Origin: Alphaproteobacteria bacterium
GTDB taxonomy: Bacteria > Pseudomonadota > Alphaproteobacteria > Rhizobiales > Xanthobacteraceae
Assembly (NCBI GenBank): GCA_005885285.1
Contig: VAZG01000192.1
Location: 1 to 54,967 of the forward strand
Direction: 5' to 3'
Length of the DNA stretch: 54,967 nt
In this document: piece after piece, positions 1 to 8,141 of the stretch
Position numbering within the stretch: the first letter of the stretch is position 1
Layout of the letters: each line of letters begins with the position of its first letter
Program-made: the position numbers and the translations under genes
Notes under the pieces: model-generated
Databases searched by the model: none
Told to the model about the DNA's origin: nothing
Seen by the model: only the letters and a program-made list of their open reading frames with translations

Positions 1-121
1 CACCGGGCGGGTGGTGCCCGACTCCTTTACCCACGGCTCCGCCGCGCAGCGCAAGCAATGGTTCATGACCGGTTATCAGCAGGGTACGGTGCAGGCCTGT
101 AACACGTTTGGTGGGCAGTGA
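1..121 (+). CDS. C-terminal end of a neutral zinc metallopeptidase (YpfJ family), partial
   Basis: Only the last 39 codons are present; the gene begins before the window. Reading from base 2, the product contains [14 protein letters not shown] and ends ACNTFGGQ. That is the usual tail of the YpfJ/KPN_02809 neutral zinc metallopeptidase family, whose zinc-binding HExxH lies further upstream and is not visible here. The TGA at 119-121 is followed immediately by the ATG of moaB, so the two genes are probably co-transcribed. The family call rests on this short tail alone. Confidence 0.75.
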   Translation, partial: TGRVVPDSFTHGSAAQRKQWFMTGYQQGTVQACNTFGGQ

Positions 122-685
122 ATGTCAGGGATCGACCAGACAAAACAATTCGTGCCGCTCAACGTTGCGGTGTTGACGATTTCGGATACGCGCTCGCTTG
201 ACGATGACAAGTCGGGCTCGACGCTGGCGGAACGTCTCACCGCGGCCGGTCACCATCTCGCGGCGCGTGAGATCGTCGTCGACGACCTCGACGCGATCCG
301 CGGCATCGTCAAGCGGTGGATTGCGGATGCAGGCGTCGATGTCATCATCACCACCGGCGGCACCGGTTTTACCGGCCGCGACGTGACACCGGAAGCGATC
401 GAACCGCTGTTCGAAAAGCGGATGGATGGATTTTCCATCGCCTTCCACATGCTGAGCCATGCCAAGATCGGCGCTTCCACGGTGCAGAGCCGCGCCACCG
501 CCGGTGTCGCCGGCGCCACTTTTATTTTCTGCCTGCCGGGTTCGCCCGGCGCCTGCCGTGACGGCTGGGACGGCATTTTGGCCGCGCAGCTCGACTACCG
601 CACACGGCCGTGCAACTTCGTCGAGATCATGCCGCGGCTGGATGAACATCTGCGGCGCCCCAAAGCGAAGGGCGCTTCGGTCTAA
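122..685 (+). CDS. moaB: Molybdenum cofactor biosynthesis protein MoaB
   Basis: A 187-aa cytoplasmic protein of the MoaB/MogA family, which adenylates molybdopterin before molybdenum insertion. The diagnostic glycine-rich motif TGGTGFTGRD is at about residues 78-87, followed by VTPEAIEPLF, and LPGSPGA is at about 138-144. The length is normal for MoaB; there is no MoeA-like fusion. The ATG starts on the base after the TGA of the upstream metallopeptidase gene, so translation may be coupled. MoaB and MogA are hard to separate by sequence alone; the length and overall pattern favour MoaB. Confidence 0.93.
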   Translation: MSGIDQTKQFVPLNVAVLTISDTRSLDDDKSGSTLAERLTAAGHHLAAREIVVDDLDAIRGIVKRWIADAGVDVIITTGGTGFTGRDVTPEAIEPLFEKRMDGFSIAFHMLSHAKIGASTVQSRATAGVAGATFIFCLPGSPGACRDGWDGILAAQLDYRTRPCNFVEIMPRLDEHLRRPKAKGASV

Positions 686-757
686 TTCCGTGAAACGATA
701 TTCTACGCCCTCCATCCGGACCGCGAATTGGTCTGATGCTGGTTTGCGAGGTAACGA

Positions 758-1047
758 ATGAAAGCGTATCTGGTGCTCGACTTGTCGGTGAATGACTTCG
801 GCGGTTTCAGAAAATACATTGCTGAAATTCCTGCATTCATCGCAAAACATTCAGGCAAATACATAGTTCAAGGGGTTCGGCCGACGACAATTGAGGGTGA
901 TTGGAAACCGAACGCATGGTCATCATCGAATTTCCGGAACGCGGAAAGGCAGAAGCATTTCTAAGCGACCCTGAAATTCAAGACCTGTTCAAGGTGCGCC
1001 ACGCTACGACGACGAGCAAACTGGTGCTTGCCGATGGGTGTACGTAA
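758..1047 (+). pseudogene. DUF1330 family protein, interrupted by a -1 frameshift
   Basis: The first frame (from ATG 758) gives a typical DUF1330 start, MKAYLVLDLSVNDFGGF, with KYIVQGVRPTTIEGDWKP following. After codon 908-910 it runs into unrelated residues and stops at 964. Shifting at base 910 restores the family consensus, ERMVIIEFPERGKAEAF, then SDPEIQDLFKVRHATTT, ending at TAA 1045-1047. The rejoined protein would be about 96 aa, the usual DUF1330 length. The simplest explanation is loss of one G in the CCG|GAACGC stretch. DUF1330 proteins are small dimeric alpha/beta-barrel proteins of unknown function. A sequencing error would look the same. Confidence 0.85.
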
Positions 1048-1190
1048 CCCCTTCGGAGTGAGATAAGGGCGATGCTAGAGCCTGGGCGAGGCGCTGCTAA
1101 CGCCGGAGAGCAAGCCTCATCAGGGAATGCCATAAGGAGCGCCATGCAGCCCGGTAGGCCATGGCGCGCAGGCGGGTGGCGCGGCGTTTG

Positions 1191-1215
1191 TAACGCCCGA
1201 TGAGATCGGGCGTTA
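1191..1215. terminator. Perfect 11-bp hairpin after the MarR-GNAT gene
   Basis: TAACGCCCGAT (1191-1201), loop GAG, ATCGGGCGTTA (1205-1215) form a perfect stem. It sits 6 bases beyond the stop codon of the minus-strand MarR-GNAT gene. It could also serve transcription coming from the DUF1330 side. There is no long T tract, so it may be a weak or Rho-assisted terminator. Confidence 0.6.
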
Positions 1216-1221
1216 TGCGCG

Positions 1222-2163
1222 TCAGAGCTGCAGCTCCCAGGTCTCGCCTGTGAGATCGACGCCGAAGCTGTGGTGCTTCTCTTCGGCCACGCGCTGGAAG
1301 CCGACGCGCTGATAGATGCCGCGCGCAGCAACCAGAATGCTCTGGGTCCAGAGCGTCATTTTCTTGTAGCCTTTCTCGCGCGCGGAGCGGACGCATTGCT
1401 CGACCAGCGCACGCCCGACACCGAGCCCGCGCGCTTCTTTCTCCACCAGCAGCAGCCGCAGCTTGGCGAGTTCGTCGGACGCTCGCACCAGGAAGACCGA
1501 GCCGAACGGCTTGCCGTCTGCTTCCGCAATCCAGCAATGCTCGCGCGCCGGGTCATAGTTTTTGATGAACTGCGCGCAGATCTCGGCGACCAGCGCCTCG
1601 TAGCTGATGTCCCAGCCATATTCATTGGCATAGGCGATGGACTGTCTCGAGATCACCCAGCCCATGTCGCCGACGCGATGGCTGCGCAGCAGGAAGGAGG
1701 GACCCGTGCGCTCCGGCGGCTCCAGCAGATTTTCGATCGTGGCCATCGCCTCAGTCAGGCGGCGGCGATCGGTCGCCGAAAGCTTCGCCAGCATCGCGCC
1801 GACTTCGTCCTGCGAACTGCGTTCGAGGGTGGCCTGGGCCTGACGCCCCTTGGCGGTCAGCGCAAGCTGGTATTGGCGGCGATCCGACGCGAGTGGTTTG
1901 CGGATGATCAAGCCACCCTCGTCGAAACTCTGGACGATTCGGCTGAGGTAGCCGGCATCGAGGCCGAGTTCCGTCCCGATCTCCTTGGCCGACGGCTCGT
2001 CGCGATGGGCGAGTTCATAGAGCACCCGCGCCTCGCTCAGCGAGTAGGGGCTCTTCATCAGATGCTGGTCGAGCACCCCGAGCTTGTGGGTGTAGAAGCG
2101 GTTGAAGGCGCGAACCGCCGCGATCTGGCTATTGGGCTCGTTCTGGGAGATGGCACACCTCAA
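1222..2163 (-). CDS. MarR-family regulator fused to a GNAT N-acetyltransferase
   Basis: A 313-aa bifunctional protein. Residues ~15-150 are a MarR winged-helix domain (SLSEARVLYEL, then AKEIGTELGLDAGYLSRIV as the recognition region and KPLASDRRQYQLALTAKG as the wing). Residues ~165-313 are a GNAT domain with the acetyl-CoA loop ARGLGVGRALVEQC at ~244-257 and GIYQRVGFQ near the end. This fusion is a recognised family in proteobacteria; its acetyl acceptor is unknown. No ATG is available in frame; the start is TTG at 2163-2161, without a clear ribosome-binding site. That start abuts a 42-bp near-palindrome carrying plausible -35 and -10 boxes, which suggests autoregulation and a leaderless message. 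Confidence 0.9.
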   Translation of the reverse strand: MRCAISQNEPNSQIAAVRAFNRFYTHKLGVLDQHLMKSPYSLSEARVLYELAHRDEPSAKEIGTELGLDAGYLSRIVQSFDEGGLIIRKPLASDRRQYQLALTAKGRQAQATLERSSQDEVGAMLAKLSATDRRRLTEAMATIENLLEPPERTGPSFLLRSHRVGDMGWVISRQSIAYANEYGWDISYEALVAEICAQFIKNYDPAREHCWIAEADGKPFGSVFLVRASDELAKLRLLLVEKEARGLGVGRALVEQCVRSAREKGYKKMTLWTQSILVAARGIYQRVGFQRVAEEKHHSFGVDLTGETWELQL

Positions 2164-2204
2164 TACTTGCCATTGTCAATTAATTATTTGACTTTGGCAA
2201 GTAT
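2163..2204. promoter_or_regulatory. 42-bp near-perfect palindrome: probable operator of the MarR-GNAT gene
   Basis: Arms ATACTTGCCA (2163-2172) and TGGCAAGTAT (2195-2204) are exact complements. The inner arms GTCAA (2175-2179) and TTGAC (2188-2192) share the same centre (2183.5); overall 18 of 21 base pairs match. In the minus direction it contains TTGCCA, then 17 bases, then GACAAT, a plausible -35/-10 pair that would start transcription at or next to the TTG start codon. MarR proteins bind such palindromes as dimers, so binding here would block the promoter. Regulation is inferred; the symmetry is direct observation. Confidence 0.75.
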
Positions 2205-2275
2205 ATTTCGATGCGAAGCCGGGCGCGTTCTACTTTGCATGGGGTTGTTTTCGCGATTTGGATCTGGGCTCGGGG

Positions 2276-2848
2276 TCAGGCGACCATGATCCGGCTGCGT
2301 AGCAGGGTGCGGGAGGAGCGGCCGAGCTGGCGGAGCAGCCTCGCTTCGGAACGACGGGCATCGGGGGCGTAGCCGCCGAGCCGCTCATAATGGTCGCGCG
2401 CGATCAACAGGCCCTGTTGTGCCGAGGGACCTGCGATCAGGCGGGCGATAAATTTGAAGCCGTCCCAGAGTCGCGTATCGGCGTAGGGCGATCGGGCGTA
2501 GCGAAAGATACCGGCGCGGGGGCGCCCGCTGTCAGAGACGCGCTGGATGAATTGGCTCGTTTCTTCGATCCAGCCGGAATCGAGCACCGCGCCAGCATGC
2601 AGGAACATCAGCCACGGGCCGCGGGCTTGGCGCGCGCCCGCCGCCATCGCTGCGCCGCGCGTTCCTTCGAACGGCAGGAACCGGCATCCCGTGACATCAG
2701 CGACGCGTTCGATGACGCCGGAGTCGGACCGGTCGACCAGCAGCACCTCGCGCACTAAGCCTGCGGCCGCGCCCGGCACCAGCGCTGCAAGAGTTGCGAC
2801 AGCGGACTGCTCCACACCGTCGGTCGGAATAACGACGCTTAGCATCAT
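2276..2848 (-). CDS. Family 2 glycosyltransferase, short form
   Basis: A 190-aa protein beginning MMLSVVIPTDGVEQSAVATL, the typical GT-A fold start. LLVDRSDSG is at ~37-45 and ARGPWLMFLHAGAVLDSGW at ~75-93, where the family has its metal-binding DxD-like region. Here that reads HAGAVL, so the aspartates are not canonical. It is short for GT2 and lacks membrane segments. It is transcribed away from the radical SAM gene, across a 171-bp shared upstream region. The acceptor and sugar cannot be told from the sequence. Confidence 0.75.
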   Translation of the reverse strand: MMLSVVIPTDGVEQSAVATLAALVPGAAAGLVREVLLVDRSDSGVIERVADVTGCRFLPFEGTRGAAMAAGARQARGPWLMFLHAGAVLDSGWIEETSQFIQRVSDSGRPRAGIFRYARSPYADTRLWDGFKFIARLIAGPSAQQGLLIARDHYERLGGYAPDARRSEARLLRQLGRSSRTLLRSRIMVA

Positions 2849-2981
2849 GTATCAGGCTTGATTGGCTCAAACGGGTGAAAAACGCCGCACTGTTATCACC
2901 TTGTGACATTGAAGACAGCCTTTCGCCTGCCGATTTTTGTTGCACGCAGATCGTCCTCCATTGTGGATTTCCTAAATCGAT

Positions 2982-2996
2982 GTTCTTGATTTGTTC
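2982..2996 (+). promoter_or_regulatory. LexA-type SOS box upstream of the radical SAM gene
   Basis: GTTC (2982-2985), seven bases, GTTC (2993-2996) exactly matches the direct-repeat LexA box described for alphaproteobacteria (GTTC-N7-GTTC). It lies 23 bp before ATG 3020. A TATGTT hexamer at 3008-3013 could be the -10 box, putting the transcript start near the ATG. The match is exact, but the motif is short, so chance occurrence is possible. Confidence 0.55.
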
Positions 2997-3019
2997 TACA
3001 AGCGTGCTATGTTCTGTCC

Positions 3020-4183
3020 ATGAGCCGAGCATCCTCTCATGCCCTCAAGCACCCGCCGGTCACGGCGCCCTCCGAACCGGCGGGTGCGCCCTCTGCCTTT
3101 CCCGAGCTTGCGGTTGCGATCGAACGCGAGCGGCGGCGGGGACGTGGCGCGCAATCCAACGCCAGCGGCCGGTTTGAGGCCGAGGCACGGGTCGCATTCG
3201 ACGACGGCTGGCAGAGTCTCGACGAATTGCCGCCCTTCAAGACCACGGTGGCGCTGGATACCTCGCGCAAGGTCATTGCCCGCAACGATTCGCCCGACAT
3301 CGGCTTTGACCGCTCCATCAATCCGTATCGGGGCTGCGAGCATGGCTGTGTCTACTGCTTTGCGCGGCCGACCCACGCCTATCTCGGTCTTTCGCCGGGC
3401 CTTGATTTCGAATCGAAGCTGCTCGCCAAGCCGGATGCGCCGGCGCTGCTCGAAAAGGAGCTGGCGGCTCGGGACTACGAACCGCGCATGATCGCGATCG
3501 GCACCAACACCGATCCGTATCAACCGATCGAGCGCGAGCACAAGATCATGCGCGGCATCCTCGAAGTCCTTGAACGCGCCGGCCATCCGGTCGGCATCGT
3601 CACCAAGTCGACACTGGTGACGCGCGATATCGATATCCTGGCGCGGATGGCGAAACGCCATCTGGTCAAGGTCGCGCTTTCCGTGACGACGCTGGATCCC
3701 GCGCTCGCGCGGACCATGGAGCCGCGGGCGCCGACGCCGCCGAAGCGGCTCGAGGCCTTACGGCAATTGTCAGCGGCCGGAATTCCGACCACGGTGATGG
3801 TCGCCCCCGTGATCCCGGCACTGAACGATTCCGAGATCGAGCGCATCCTCGATGCGGCTGCGCATGCGGGCGTCAAGGAAGCTAGTTATGTACTGTTGCG
3901 GCTGCCGCTCGAGGTACGCGATCTCTTCCGCGAATGGCTGATGGCGAATTACCCCGACCGCTATCGCCACGTCTTCACCCTGATCCGCGATATGCGCGGC
4001 GGGCGCGATTACGACTCGCAATGGGGGACGCGGATGAAAGGCACGGGTCCAATGGCCTGGATGATCGGCCGCCGATTCGAGATCGCCTGCGAGAAGCTCG
4101 GGCTCAACAAGCGGCGTTCGAAATTGACCACGGATCATTTTGCCAGGCCGAAGCGCAGCGGAGAACAGCTTAGCCTGTTCTAG
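3020..4183 (+). CDS. PA0069-family radical SAM protein (SplB-like)
   Basis: A 387-aa protein with the radical SAM cluster motif CEHGCVYC (Cys106, Cys110, Cys113), followed by FARPTHAYLGL and the IGTNTDPYQPIE region typical of the PA0069/SplB-related family. The spore photoproduct lyase relatives suggest a nucleic acid or repair role, but this subfamily has no established substrate. The low-complexity N-terminus (residues 1-60) is variable in the family. No ribosome-binding site precedes the ATG; a leaderless transcript would fit the -10-like TATGTT just upstream. The LexA-type box at 2982-2996 suggests DNA-damage control. It is divergent from the glycosyltransferase gene. Confidence 0.9.
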   Translation: MSRASSHALKHPPVTAPSEPAGAPSAFPELAVAIERERRRGRGAQSNASGRFEAEARVAFDDGWQSLDELPPFKTTVALDTSRKVIARNDSPDIGFDRSINPYRGCEHGCVYCFARPTHAYLGLSPGLDFESKLLAKPDAPALLEKELAARDYEPRMIAIGTNTDPYQPIEREHKIMRGILEVLERAGHPVGIVTKSTLVTRDIDILARMAKRHLVKVALSVTTLDPALARTMEPRAPTPPKRLEALRQLSAAGIPTTVMVAPVIPALNDSEIERILDAAAHAGVKEASYVLLRLPLEVRDLFREWLMANYPDRYRHVFTLIRDMRGGRDYDSQWGTRMKGTGPMAWMIGRRFEIACEKLGLNKRRSKLTTDHFARPKRSGEQLSLF

Positions 4184-4223
4184 GGAAGCGGAAGACGGAG
4201 AGAGAGTAAATGGAGAGAGTAAC

Positions 4224-4679
4224 ATGAGCGCGAAAACGCCGGCGCCGGTTCCGCGGTTCACCGTCATCACGCTCGGTGTCAACAACATGGCCGTCAGCAT
4301 CGCGTTCTATGAAGCGCTGGGCTTTGCCCGAAAATTTCGCGCAACGGGCGAGGCCGTCGCCTTCTTCGAGACCGGCGCCACAGTGATTGGGCTGTTTCCC
4401 TGGGATCAGCTTGCGGCCGACGTCGCGCTGCCGGAAAGCCCGCGGCCAAAAGCCTTTCGCGGCGTGACGCTCGCCTGGAACTGCAACAGCACCGAGGAAG
4501 TCGATCAGACCATCGATTTCGCCATCTTGAACGGCGCGTCGCTGTTGAAGGCTGCGCATAAAACCGATTACGGCGGCTACTCGGGCTATTTTGCCGATCC
4601 CGACGGCCATCCCTGGGAAGTCGTGGTCGCACCCAACATCGAGGTCGGAGAAGATAGACGTGTTCACCTGCCGGATTGA
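4224..4679 (+). CDS. VOC family protein (glyoxalase/bleomycin resistance fold)
   Basis: A 151-aa protein from ATG 4224, which has a purine-rich ribosome-binding site (GGAGAGAG) just upstream; an earlier in-frame start overlapping the radical SAM gene lacks one. The fold is recognisable from RFTVITLGVNNMAVSIAFYE near the start and GYFADPDGHPWEVVVAPN near the end. The conserved metal-site positions of VOC enzymes are partly kept (Glu in HPWEV). VOC members include lyases, dioxygenases and binding proteins, so no substrate is assigned. It follows the radical SAM gene by 40 bp and may be read from the same promoter. Confidence 0.85.
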   Translation: MSAKTPAPVPRFTVITLGVNNMAVSIAFYEALGFARKFRATGEAVAFFETGATVIGLFPWDQLAADVALPESPRPKAFRGVTLAWNCNSTEEVDQTIDFAILNGASLLKAAHKTDYGGYSGYFADPDGHPWEVVVAPNIEVGEDRRVHLPD

Positions 4680-4755
4680 TTGCCGGGACTAAATAACGGG
4701 AATTGCCGCGAGTTCCCGGTTGCGCTGGGGGCATGGGATCAGCACGATCCCGCGC

Positions 4756-5517
4756 ATGATTCGTGAGAAGCCCGCCAAAGAAAAGTTCGCCAAAGATCAG
4801 GCCAAGCTGCCCGCGGGCGTCATTGCGGTGGCGCCGCCGAGCTTTCGCCGCGAGCGCGCGCTGATCAAACGCGGCGTCTGGCCGGTCGCCGGCTGTGACG
4901 AGGCGGGGCGTGGGCCACTGGCGGGTCCAGTGGTCGCTGCTGCGGTCATCCTCGACCCGAAGCGGATTCCCAAAGGGATCGACGATTCGAAGCGGCTCAC
5001 CCCGGAGCGGCGCGAGGAATTGTTCGAACAGATCTGCGCGACGTCTTCGTTTGCCATCGCGTTTGGCTCGCCGGGCCGGATCGACCGCGACAATATCCTG
5101 CGCGCCTCGCTTTGGGCGCTCGCACGCGCGGTGGCTGCGCTGCCCGAGGCGCCGAAACATGTGTTCGTCGATGGCCGCGACCGCATCGACACGGCTTGCG
5201 ACTGCGACGCGGTGATCGGTGGCGACGGACTGGTGATGTCGATCGCCGCGGCATCAATCATCGCCAAGGTGACGCGGGACCGGCTGATGTGCGCGCTGGC
5301 GCAGGATTGCCCAGGATATGGCTTTGAGTCCCACAAGGGCTACAGCGTGCCGGAACATCTGGAGGCGTTGGACCGGTTAGGTCCATCGGTGCATCACCGC
5401 AGCTTCTTCGCACCCGTAATAGCGGCCCGGGAAAAACATCAGCCGCGGACGATCAAGCGAGAACCTGACATGTTTGCGGAAACGCAGATCGATGTCGACG
5501 TTTCCTCCGCGATTTGA
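4756..5517 (+). CDS. rnhB: Ribonuclease HII
   Basis: A 253-aa enzyme that cuts RNA in RNA-DNA hybrids and at single ribonucleotides embedded in DNA. The motif [13 protein letters not shown] is at ~47-59 and carries the first two catalytic acids (Asp48, Glu49). [15 protein letters not shown] and [13 protein letters not shown] follow, with the third and fourth acidic residues. ATG 4756 is preferred over the upstream TTG at 4720 because the family starts near here. The N-terminus carries ~40 extra residues before the domain, as is common in this lineage. Confidence 0.95.
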   Translation: MIREKPAKEKFAKDQAKLPAGVIAVAPPSFRRERALIKRGVWPVAGCDEAGRGPLAGPVVAAAVILDPKRIPKGIDDSKRLTPERREELFEQICATSSFAIAFGSPGRIDRDNILRASLWALARAVAALPEAPKHVFVDGRDRIDTACDCDAVIGGDGLVMSIAAASIIAKVTRDRLMCALAQDCPGYGFESHKGYSVPEHLEALDRLGPSVHHRSFFAPVIAAREKHQPRTIKREPDMFAETQIDVDVSSAI

Positions 5518-5567
5518 CAGAGTTGCCTCCGCGGCTCACGCACTCTATCACACGTTCGAGATCCAAT

Positions 5568-5595
5568 AGCGCCGGTTCTTCCAGCGCCGGTTCTT
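5568..5595. repeat. Short tandem repeat, 2 x 13 bp with a 15-bp period
   Basis: AGCGCCGGTTCTT occurs at 5568-5580 and again at 5583-5595. It lies in the 108-bp gap between rnhB and the membrane glycosyltransferase. It is too short to assign a function; slippage is the simplest origin. Confidence 0.7.
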
Positions 5596-5625
5596 GGCGT
5601 TGGCCTTGAGTATTTCGGACCGTTC

Positions 5626-7134
5626 ATGCGTTTCACTTCCCTGGTTATCGAACTGATCCGTGCCCGGCCGCGGCTGGTGGTCTGGATCGTGGTGCTGTTG
5701 CAGGCAGCGTTGTGGCTGCTTGTCCCGCTCGTGTTCTATCGCAGTCCGCCCGGCGATCTCGCCATCGTGCTCGCTTTCGGCCGTGAATATCAGGTCGGCA
5801 CCGATCTCGGCCCGCCGCTGGCGTTCTGGCTCGCCGACATCGCGTTCCGCGCTGCGGGCAACCACATGTTCGGCGTCTATGTGCTGGCGCAGATTTGCGC
5901 GGTCGCGACCTTCTGGACCCTCTATCATCTGGCGCGCACCATCGTCGGCGGACAGCAGGCCGTGCTCGCGGTGCTGCTGACCATGACGATCACTGCGTTC
6001 GGCTCGCCCGGCGTCGAATTCGGCCCGGCGGTGCTTGCGCGTCCACTCTGGGCGTTGCTCCTGTTGCATTCATGGCAACTGATCGGCCAGAACCGGCGCA
6101 ACGTGTGGTTTGCATGGTCGATCGAAGCCGGTCTGTTGCTTTTGACTACCTCCGCGGGGATTGTCCTGCTGATGCTGGTCGCGGGATTTGCGGTGGCAAC
6201 CGAGCGCGGGCGGCGCACGCTGTTGTCGTTGGATCCATTGTTTGCGCTGCTCGTGATTGTCGTGCTGGCGTTGCCCTATTTGATCTGGGTGATCCGCGCC
6301 GATGCCCTCGGCGTGCCGCCGCTGCCCGCGGTTGCCGAGCTCAGCACGAGAGCATCGAACTGGGTTTGGCTGCTCCTCGGCCTGCTGTTGGCGATATCGG
6401 GAATGCTGCTGCTGGTGGTGCTTAATTCCGGCTGGTTCGGTAGCAAGACGGAGGAAGCCCCGATCATCTATCGCCCGCCGGTCGAGCCGCTGGCGGGCAA
6501 TTTCGTCTATTTCTTTGCGATCGCCCCCGCGCTCGCTGGCAGCGTGATTTCCGGCCTGTTCGGCCTCGATCGTGGCGTCGGCGGTTCGGCTGTTGCGCTC
6601 CTGATGTCGGGATTGGCCATGATCGTCGCGACCGGCGATCTGATCCAGTTGCGGCGCCAGCGCATCTTGCGTTCGATTTGGGCGGTCGCCGTTGTAGCTC
6701 CTGCGCTGTCGGTGATTGCGGTGACCTTGTTCCAGCCCTGGACCGGCAACGGCGAGGTCGCGACCTCGCTGCCGGCAACGGCTATCGCGCGTTTCTTCGG
6801 CGACAACTTTGAGCGGCGGACCAATCAGCGGCTGCGCGCCGTGACCGGTGACCCGCAGCTCGCGAGCCTGATCGCGCTGGATACCGGCCGCCCGCATCTG
6901 TTGCTCGAAGCGACGCCGGAGCGAACGCCATGGCTGAGCTTTGCCAGGTTCAAGGAGACCGGGGGGGTCGTGGTCTGGCGCGCATCCGACACCGCCGGAA
7001 CGCCGCCGGCCGAACTCGCGCAGCGGTTCCCCGGCCTGGTGCCGGAAGTACCGCGGGCGTTCGAATGGCTGGTGACCGGCCGCCAGCCGCTGCTGCGGAT
7101 TGGCTGGGCAATCGTGCGGCCGAAGACGCCTTAA
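5626..7134 (+). CDS. Family 39 glycosyltransferase, integral membrane protein
   Basis: A 502-aa protein with about ten hydrophobic segments and the GT39/ArnT-like layout. An N-terminal transmembrane helix is followed by the first extracytoplasmic loop (FYRSPPGDLAIVLAFGREYQ, then GPPLAFWLADIAFRA), which in this superfamily holds the acidic catalytic residues. The last ~100 residues are a soluble tail. Such enzymes move sugars from polyprenyl-phosphate donors onto lipids or proteins on the periplasmic side. It converges on the uracil-DNA glycosylase gene. Its acceptor is unknown. Confidence 0.82.
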   Translation: MRFTSLVIELIRARPRLVVWIVVLLQAALWLLVPLVFYRSPPGDLAIVLAFGREYQVGTDLGPPLAFWLADIAFRAAGNHMFGVYVLAQICAVATFWTLYHLARTIVGGQQAVLAVLLTMTITAFGSPGVEFGPAVLARPLWALLLLHSWQLIGQNRRNVWFAWSIEAGLLLLTTSAGIVLLMLVAGFAVATERGRRTLLSLDPLFALLVIVVLALPYLIWVIRADALGVPPLPAVAELSTRASNWVWLLLGLLLAISGMLLLVVLNSGWFGSKTEEAPIIYRPPVEPLAGNFVYFFAIAPALAGSVISGLFGLDRGVGGSAVALLMSGLAMIVATGDLIQLRRQRILRSIWAVAVVAPALSVIAVTLFQPWTGNGEVATSLPATAIARFFGDNFERRTNQRLRAVTGDPQLASLIALDTGRPHLLLEATPERTPWLSFARFKETGGVVVWRASDTAGTPPAELAQRFPGLVPEVPRAFEWLVTGRQPLLRIGWAIVRPKTP

Positions 7135-7147
7135 GCTCCGACACCTC

Positions 7148-7175
7148 AGAGTCTGACCGAAAAAAGGCAGACTCT
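7148..7175. terminator. Hairpin between convergent genes
   Basis: AGAGTCTG (7148-7155) pairs with CAGACTCT (7168-7175) across a 12-base loop containing an A run. It lies between the stop of the membrane glycosyltransferase and the stop of the uracil-DNA glycosylase gene, where a bidirectional terminator is expected. Confidence 0.6.
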
Positions 7176-8008
7176 TAGGTTGATGGAGAGCCTCCTTGCT
7201 CCAGCGCCTTGGCGATCGCGCGCAAATCCTGCCACGCCATGCGTTTATAAGACGGCGAGCGCAAGAGATAGGCGGGATGGAACGTCGCCATCGCGCGGAT
7301 GATGCGGGTGCCGGTATCGTAGTCGAACCAACGTCCACGGGTTCGCATGATGCCCTCGCGCGTCGACAGCAAGGTCTGGGTCGAGGGATTGCCTAGCGTC
7401 ACCAGGATGTCCGGGTTGACGAGCTCGATCTGCCGCTGGATGAACGGGAGACAAATCTGCGTTTCCTGCGGTGTCGGCGTACGGTTGCCGGGCGGGCGCC
7501 ACGGAATGACATTGGCGATATAGGCCTTGCTGCGGTCCAGCCCGATCGTCGCGATCATCCGGTCCAACAGTTTGCCCGATCGTCCCACGAAGGGCAGACC
7601 TTCGAGGTCTTCCTCGCGCCCCGGAGCCTCGCCGACGAACATGACGCGCGCGTTCGGATTGCCGTCAGCAAACACTAGGCGCGTGGCGGTGTGCTTCAAT
7701 GCGCAGCCGTCGAATTTTTCCAAAAGTCCGCGCAACGCTGCCAGCGTTGGCGCGGTCCGCGCGGCTTCCCGCGCCGAGGCGATCGCGGCTTCGGGCGCAG
7801 GCGCCGCGTCGACGCGGGCCGTGGGAAGCATGGCCGCAATTGTGCGAACCGGCTGAACTGGTGCCGCTTCGCGCCCAGGGGGTGCGGCATCGGGATCGGC
7901 CAGGTGGTCGACCGGTTCTTCCGCCAGCGCACAGTCGACGCCGGCCTCCAGATAAAAGGCCAGCAATTGCTGCACATTAGGAACGGGATCGGGTAGGGAT
8001 GCCATCAA
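7175..8008 (-). CDS. Uracil-DNA glycosylase, family 4-like
   Basis: A 277-aa base-excision enzyme with motif A GEAPGREEDLEGLPFVGRSG at 126-145 and motif B HPAYLLRSPSYKR at 244-256, as in the family 4 (Fe-S) glycosylases and the SPO1 polymerase-like group. Residues 27-90 are a proline/alanine-rich linker absent from compact family members. Only three cysteines are present (26, 102 and 186), whereas canonical family 4 enzymes use four for a [4Fe-4S] cluster. The cluster may therefore be absent or differently ligated. It is divergent from the ETF-ubiquinone oxidoreductase gene. Confidence 0.9.
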   Translation of the reverse strand: MMASLPDPVPNVQQLLAFYLEAGVDCALAEEPVDHLADPDAAPPGREAAPVQPVRTIAAMLPTARVDAAPAPEAAIASAREAARTAPTLAALRGLLEKFDGCALKHTATRLVFADGNPNARVMFVGEAPGREEDLEGLPFVGRSGKLLDRMIATIGLDRSKAYIANVIPWRPPGNRTPTPQETQICLPFIQRQIELVNPDILVTLGNPSTQTLLSTREGIMRTRGRWFDYDTGTRIIRAMATFHPAYLLRSPSYKRMAWQDLRAIAKALEQGGSPST

Positions 8009-8141
8009 GCCAATCTAGGATGGATCGCGGCGTTCCGAAACGCCTGACGGTCGATTTCCATGGTTGTCCTCCCTGCAAAAATCGGAAACAAACGGCCTCC
8101 AGAGCGCAAAGCCGTTTCGACCGGGCGGAGACCAGATCATC

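Noticed and set aside
6070..7338. 422-aa minus-strand frame under the membrane glycosyltransferase gene
   Set aside because: Antisense shadow: very rich in Gln, Arg and His with no domain, opposite a clear membrane protein.
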